The notes beneath the pieces are model-generated. The model was not told the origin of the DNA. It saw only the letters and a list, made by a program, of their open reading frames with translations, and did no database searches. From Leptospiraceae bacterium (GTDB taxonomy: Bacteria > Spirochaetota > Leptospiria > Turneriellales > Turneriellaceae), in contig JANWWS010000041.1 of the NCBI GenBank assembly GCA_025055765.1, positions 1 to 62,381 on the forward strand: a DNA stretch of 62,381 bases, in the 5' to 3' direction. Position 1 is the stretch's first letter; every line of letters begins with the position of its first letter. Of this stretch, positions 61,688 to 62,381 are shown piece after piece. The position numbers were made by a program, and so were the translations under genes.

Positions 61688-62227
61688 AGGTAAAACCCAA
61701 TACGGACTCTGTAGGTAGGTGCGCTCAGGTCTGCGGCAGTATCTCTGGCATACTGCAATACGCTGTAACCGGCTTCCGCCTCCAAAAAAAAACGCTCCCC
61801 AAAAATAGAGGCTCATTCCCGCGATGGCCGTAATCCGTGTGGACCAATTAGCCCTGAGCTGGGAGGTCCCAAAATAGACAAACCCTGCGTCTGCACCGGC
61901 AAAGAAATCCACAGCGTGCCGGGGCAAAAAGTGCAGTGCCATCCCCAGCGTAAGTGGGTAGTATTGCATGCCCGGAGCTGCCAGCGAGAGGGGCAACGCA
62001 GCATTGCCGCGCACCCCGAAATAGTCTGTTGCGAAGAATTCGAACTGCCCTTGCAACAACTGCGCACGATAGGGCTCATGGTTTTCCTGGGACCAGCCAA
62101 GCGCAAGCTTCAGGTTGCCCTTTTGGATGCCATCGTTGAAATCCGCCGCCATCTGGTTTGGTGCCAGCGGGAGAACCTTCGCAAAAAGGGAGAACGCCAA
62201 AAAAATGGCCGATATTTTGTATTGCAT
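61684..62227 (-). pseudogene. Outer-membrane barrel gene with frame break at an A9/T9 tract
   Basis: The frame starts at ATG 62227 with signal MQYKISAIFLAFSLFAKVLP and has beta-barrel character (FFATDYFGVRGNAALPL, GMQYYPLTLGMALHFLPR). At the nine-A tract 61784-61792 (T9 in the coding strand) the frame shifts. Removing one T gives FFLEAEAGYSVLQYARDTAA and the end YRVRIGFYL, a natural barrel C-terminus, for 180 residues in all. The stop of that frame overlaps the next ATG by 4 bp, which strongly supports it. As read, the gene continues into the lipoprotein frame instead. This can be phase variation or a sequencing error. Confidence 0.65.
61784..61792. repeat. Homopolymer A9 (T9 in the coding strand)
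   Basis: Nine A residues inside the barrel gene at the exact point where the frame breaks. Nine-base homopolymers are slippage-prone in replication and also error-prone in some sequencing. The A9 tract in murG (7968-7976) keeps its frame. Confidence 0.7.
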
Positions 62228-62240
62228 GGAGCATTCACAC

Positions 62241-62264
62241 AAACTTGACGCCAGTGTCAAGTTT
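62241..62264. promoter_or_regulatory. Perfect 9-bp dyad upstream of the barrel gene
   Basis: AAACTTGAC (62241-62249) and GTCAAGTTT (62256-62264) are perfect inverse copies with a 6-bp spacer. It ends 14 bp before the ATG at 62227 in the minus-strand sense, so it may control translation or transcription of the barrel operon. Confidence 0.5.
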
Positions 62265-62294
62265 TTGGAGTTAAGGAATTTTGGTTAGGGAATC

Positions 62295-62327
62295 ACCAGA
62301 GGGCAGGGGGAGTTTTTGCCCTCTGGT
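62295..62327. repeat. 11-bp stem hairpin near right edge
   Basis: ACCAGAGGGCA (62295-62305) pairs with TGCCCTCTGGT (62317-62327) around an 11-base loop. A short T-run occurs within the loop, not after the stem, so it is not a standard terminator on either strand. It may end a gene beyond the right edge or be an element in the barrel-operon promoter region. The remaining 54 bases to the edge hold no visible gene. Confidence 0.4.
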
Positions 62328-62381
62328 CTCTGGTATAACTACTTTTGAATGGAGCTAAAGTCGGAAATTGAGGCCCAAAAA

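Noticed and set aside
1-62381. CRISPR arrays, tRNA genes, insertion sequences and prophage genes
   Set aside because: No regular short repeats, no cloverleaf with a T-arm, and no transposase or phage proteins among the frames I examined.

Overview
The window looks like a chromosomal segment of a diderm spirochaete, most probably from the order Leptospirales. The case rests on several features taken together: a FliA/WhiG-type flagellar sigma factor with a protein sequence typical of leptospires, many lipoproteins with relaxed spirochaete-like lipoboxes, outer-membrane barrel proteins, a FadL-like protein, and stand-alone STAS and class III cyclase signalling proteins. This is inference from protein sequence without any database search. 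Base composition looks moderate. Genes are packed very tightly, with 1-4 bp start/stop overlaps, and several convergent gene pairs overlap at their 3' ends. I saw no tRNA, rRNA, CRISPR array, insertion sequence or prophage.

Layout. 1-4.1 kb: the tail of an unknown gene, a 314-bp leader with three dyads, PEP synthase and a DUF4236 protein. 4.1-5.6 kb (minus): STAS antagonist, ybeY and recO. 5.9-12.3 kb (plus): methyltransferase, HD protein, murG, two envelope proteins and a glycosyltransferase. 12.3-19.1 kb (minus): one long likely operon of gtrA, STAS, purA, pgsA, cyclophilin lipoprotein, argC, sixA, glycosyltransferase and a ferritin-like protein. 19.2-22.4 kb: tandem DUF2079 membrane proteins. 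22.4-29.4 kb (minus): a 1848-residue lipoprotein followed by a FadL-like porin. 29.5-33.3 kb: ankyrin protein, possible structured RNA, fliA and rsmA. 33.2-35.4 kb (minus): a Trm112-like gene and dxs. 35.5-43.4 kb: START-like protein, small ORF, slt, mltG, secA and citrate synthase. 43.4-49.4 kb: a DUF4398/OmpA-like pair, an XRE-cupin regulator, a TPR protein, ubiX and ubiA. 49.6-52.5 kb: SpoIID-like and M23 cell-wall proteins, then a protein built of three homing-endonuclease-associated (HNR-like) repeats. 52.5-58.5 kb: barrel protein, MsbA-like ABC exporter, thrB, small acidic protein and class III cyclase. 58.5-62.4 kb: Asp-loop lipoprotein, ArsC-like phosphatase, rmuC, and an outer-membrane cluster whose first gene is broken at a nine-base homopolymer.

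Most genes serve central metabolism (ppsA, gltA, purA, argC, thrB, dxs), the cell envelope (murG, slt, mltG, SpoIID-like, M23, pgsA, MsbA-like, barrels and lipoproteins) or information processing (recO, ybeY, rsmA, secA, fliA, rmuC). The parts most worth following up are the HNR-repeat protein with a perfect dyad in front of it, the giant lipoprotein/FadL pair, the possible structured RNA upstream of fliA, the CCA-enzyme-like HD protein without a recognisable catalytic head, and the homopolymer frame break at the right end.
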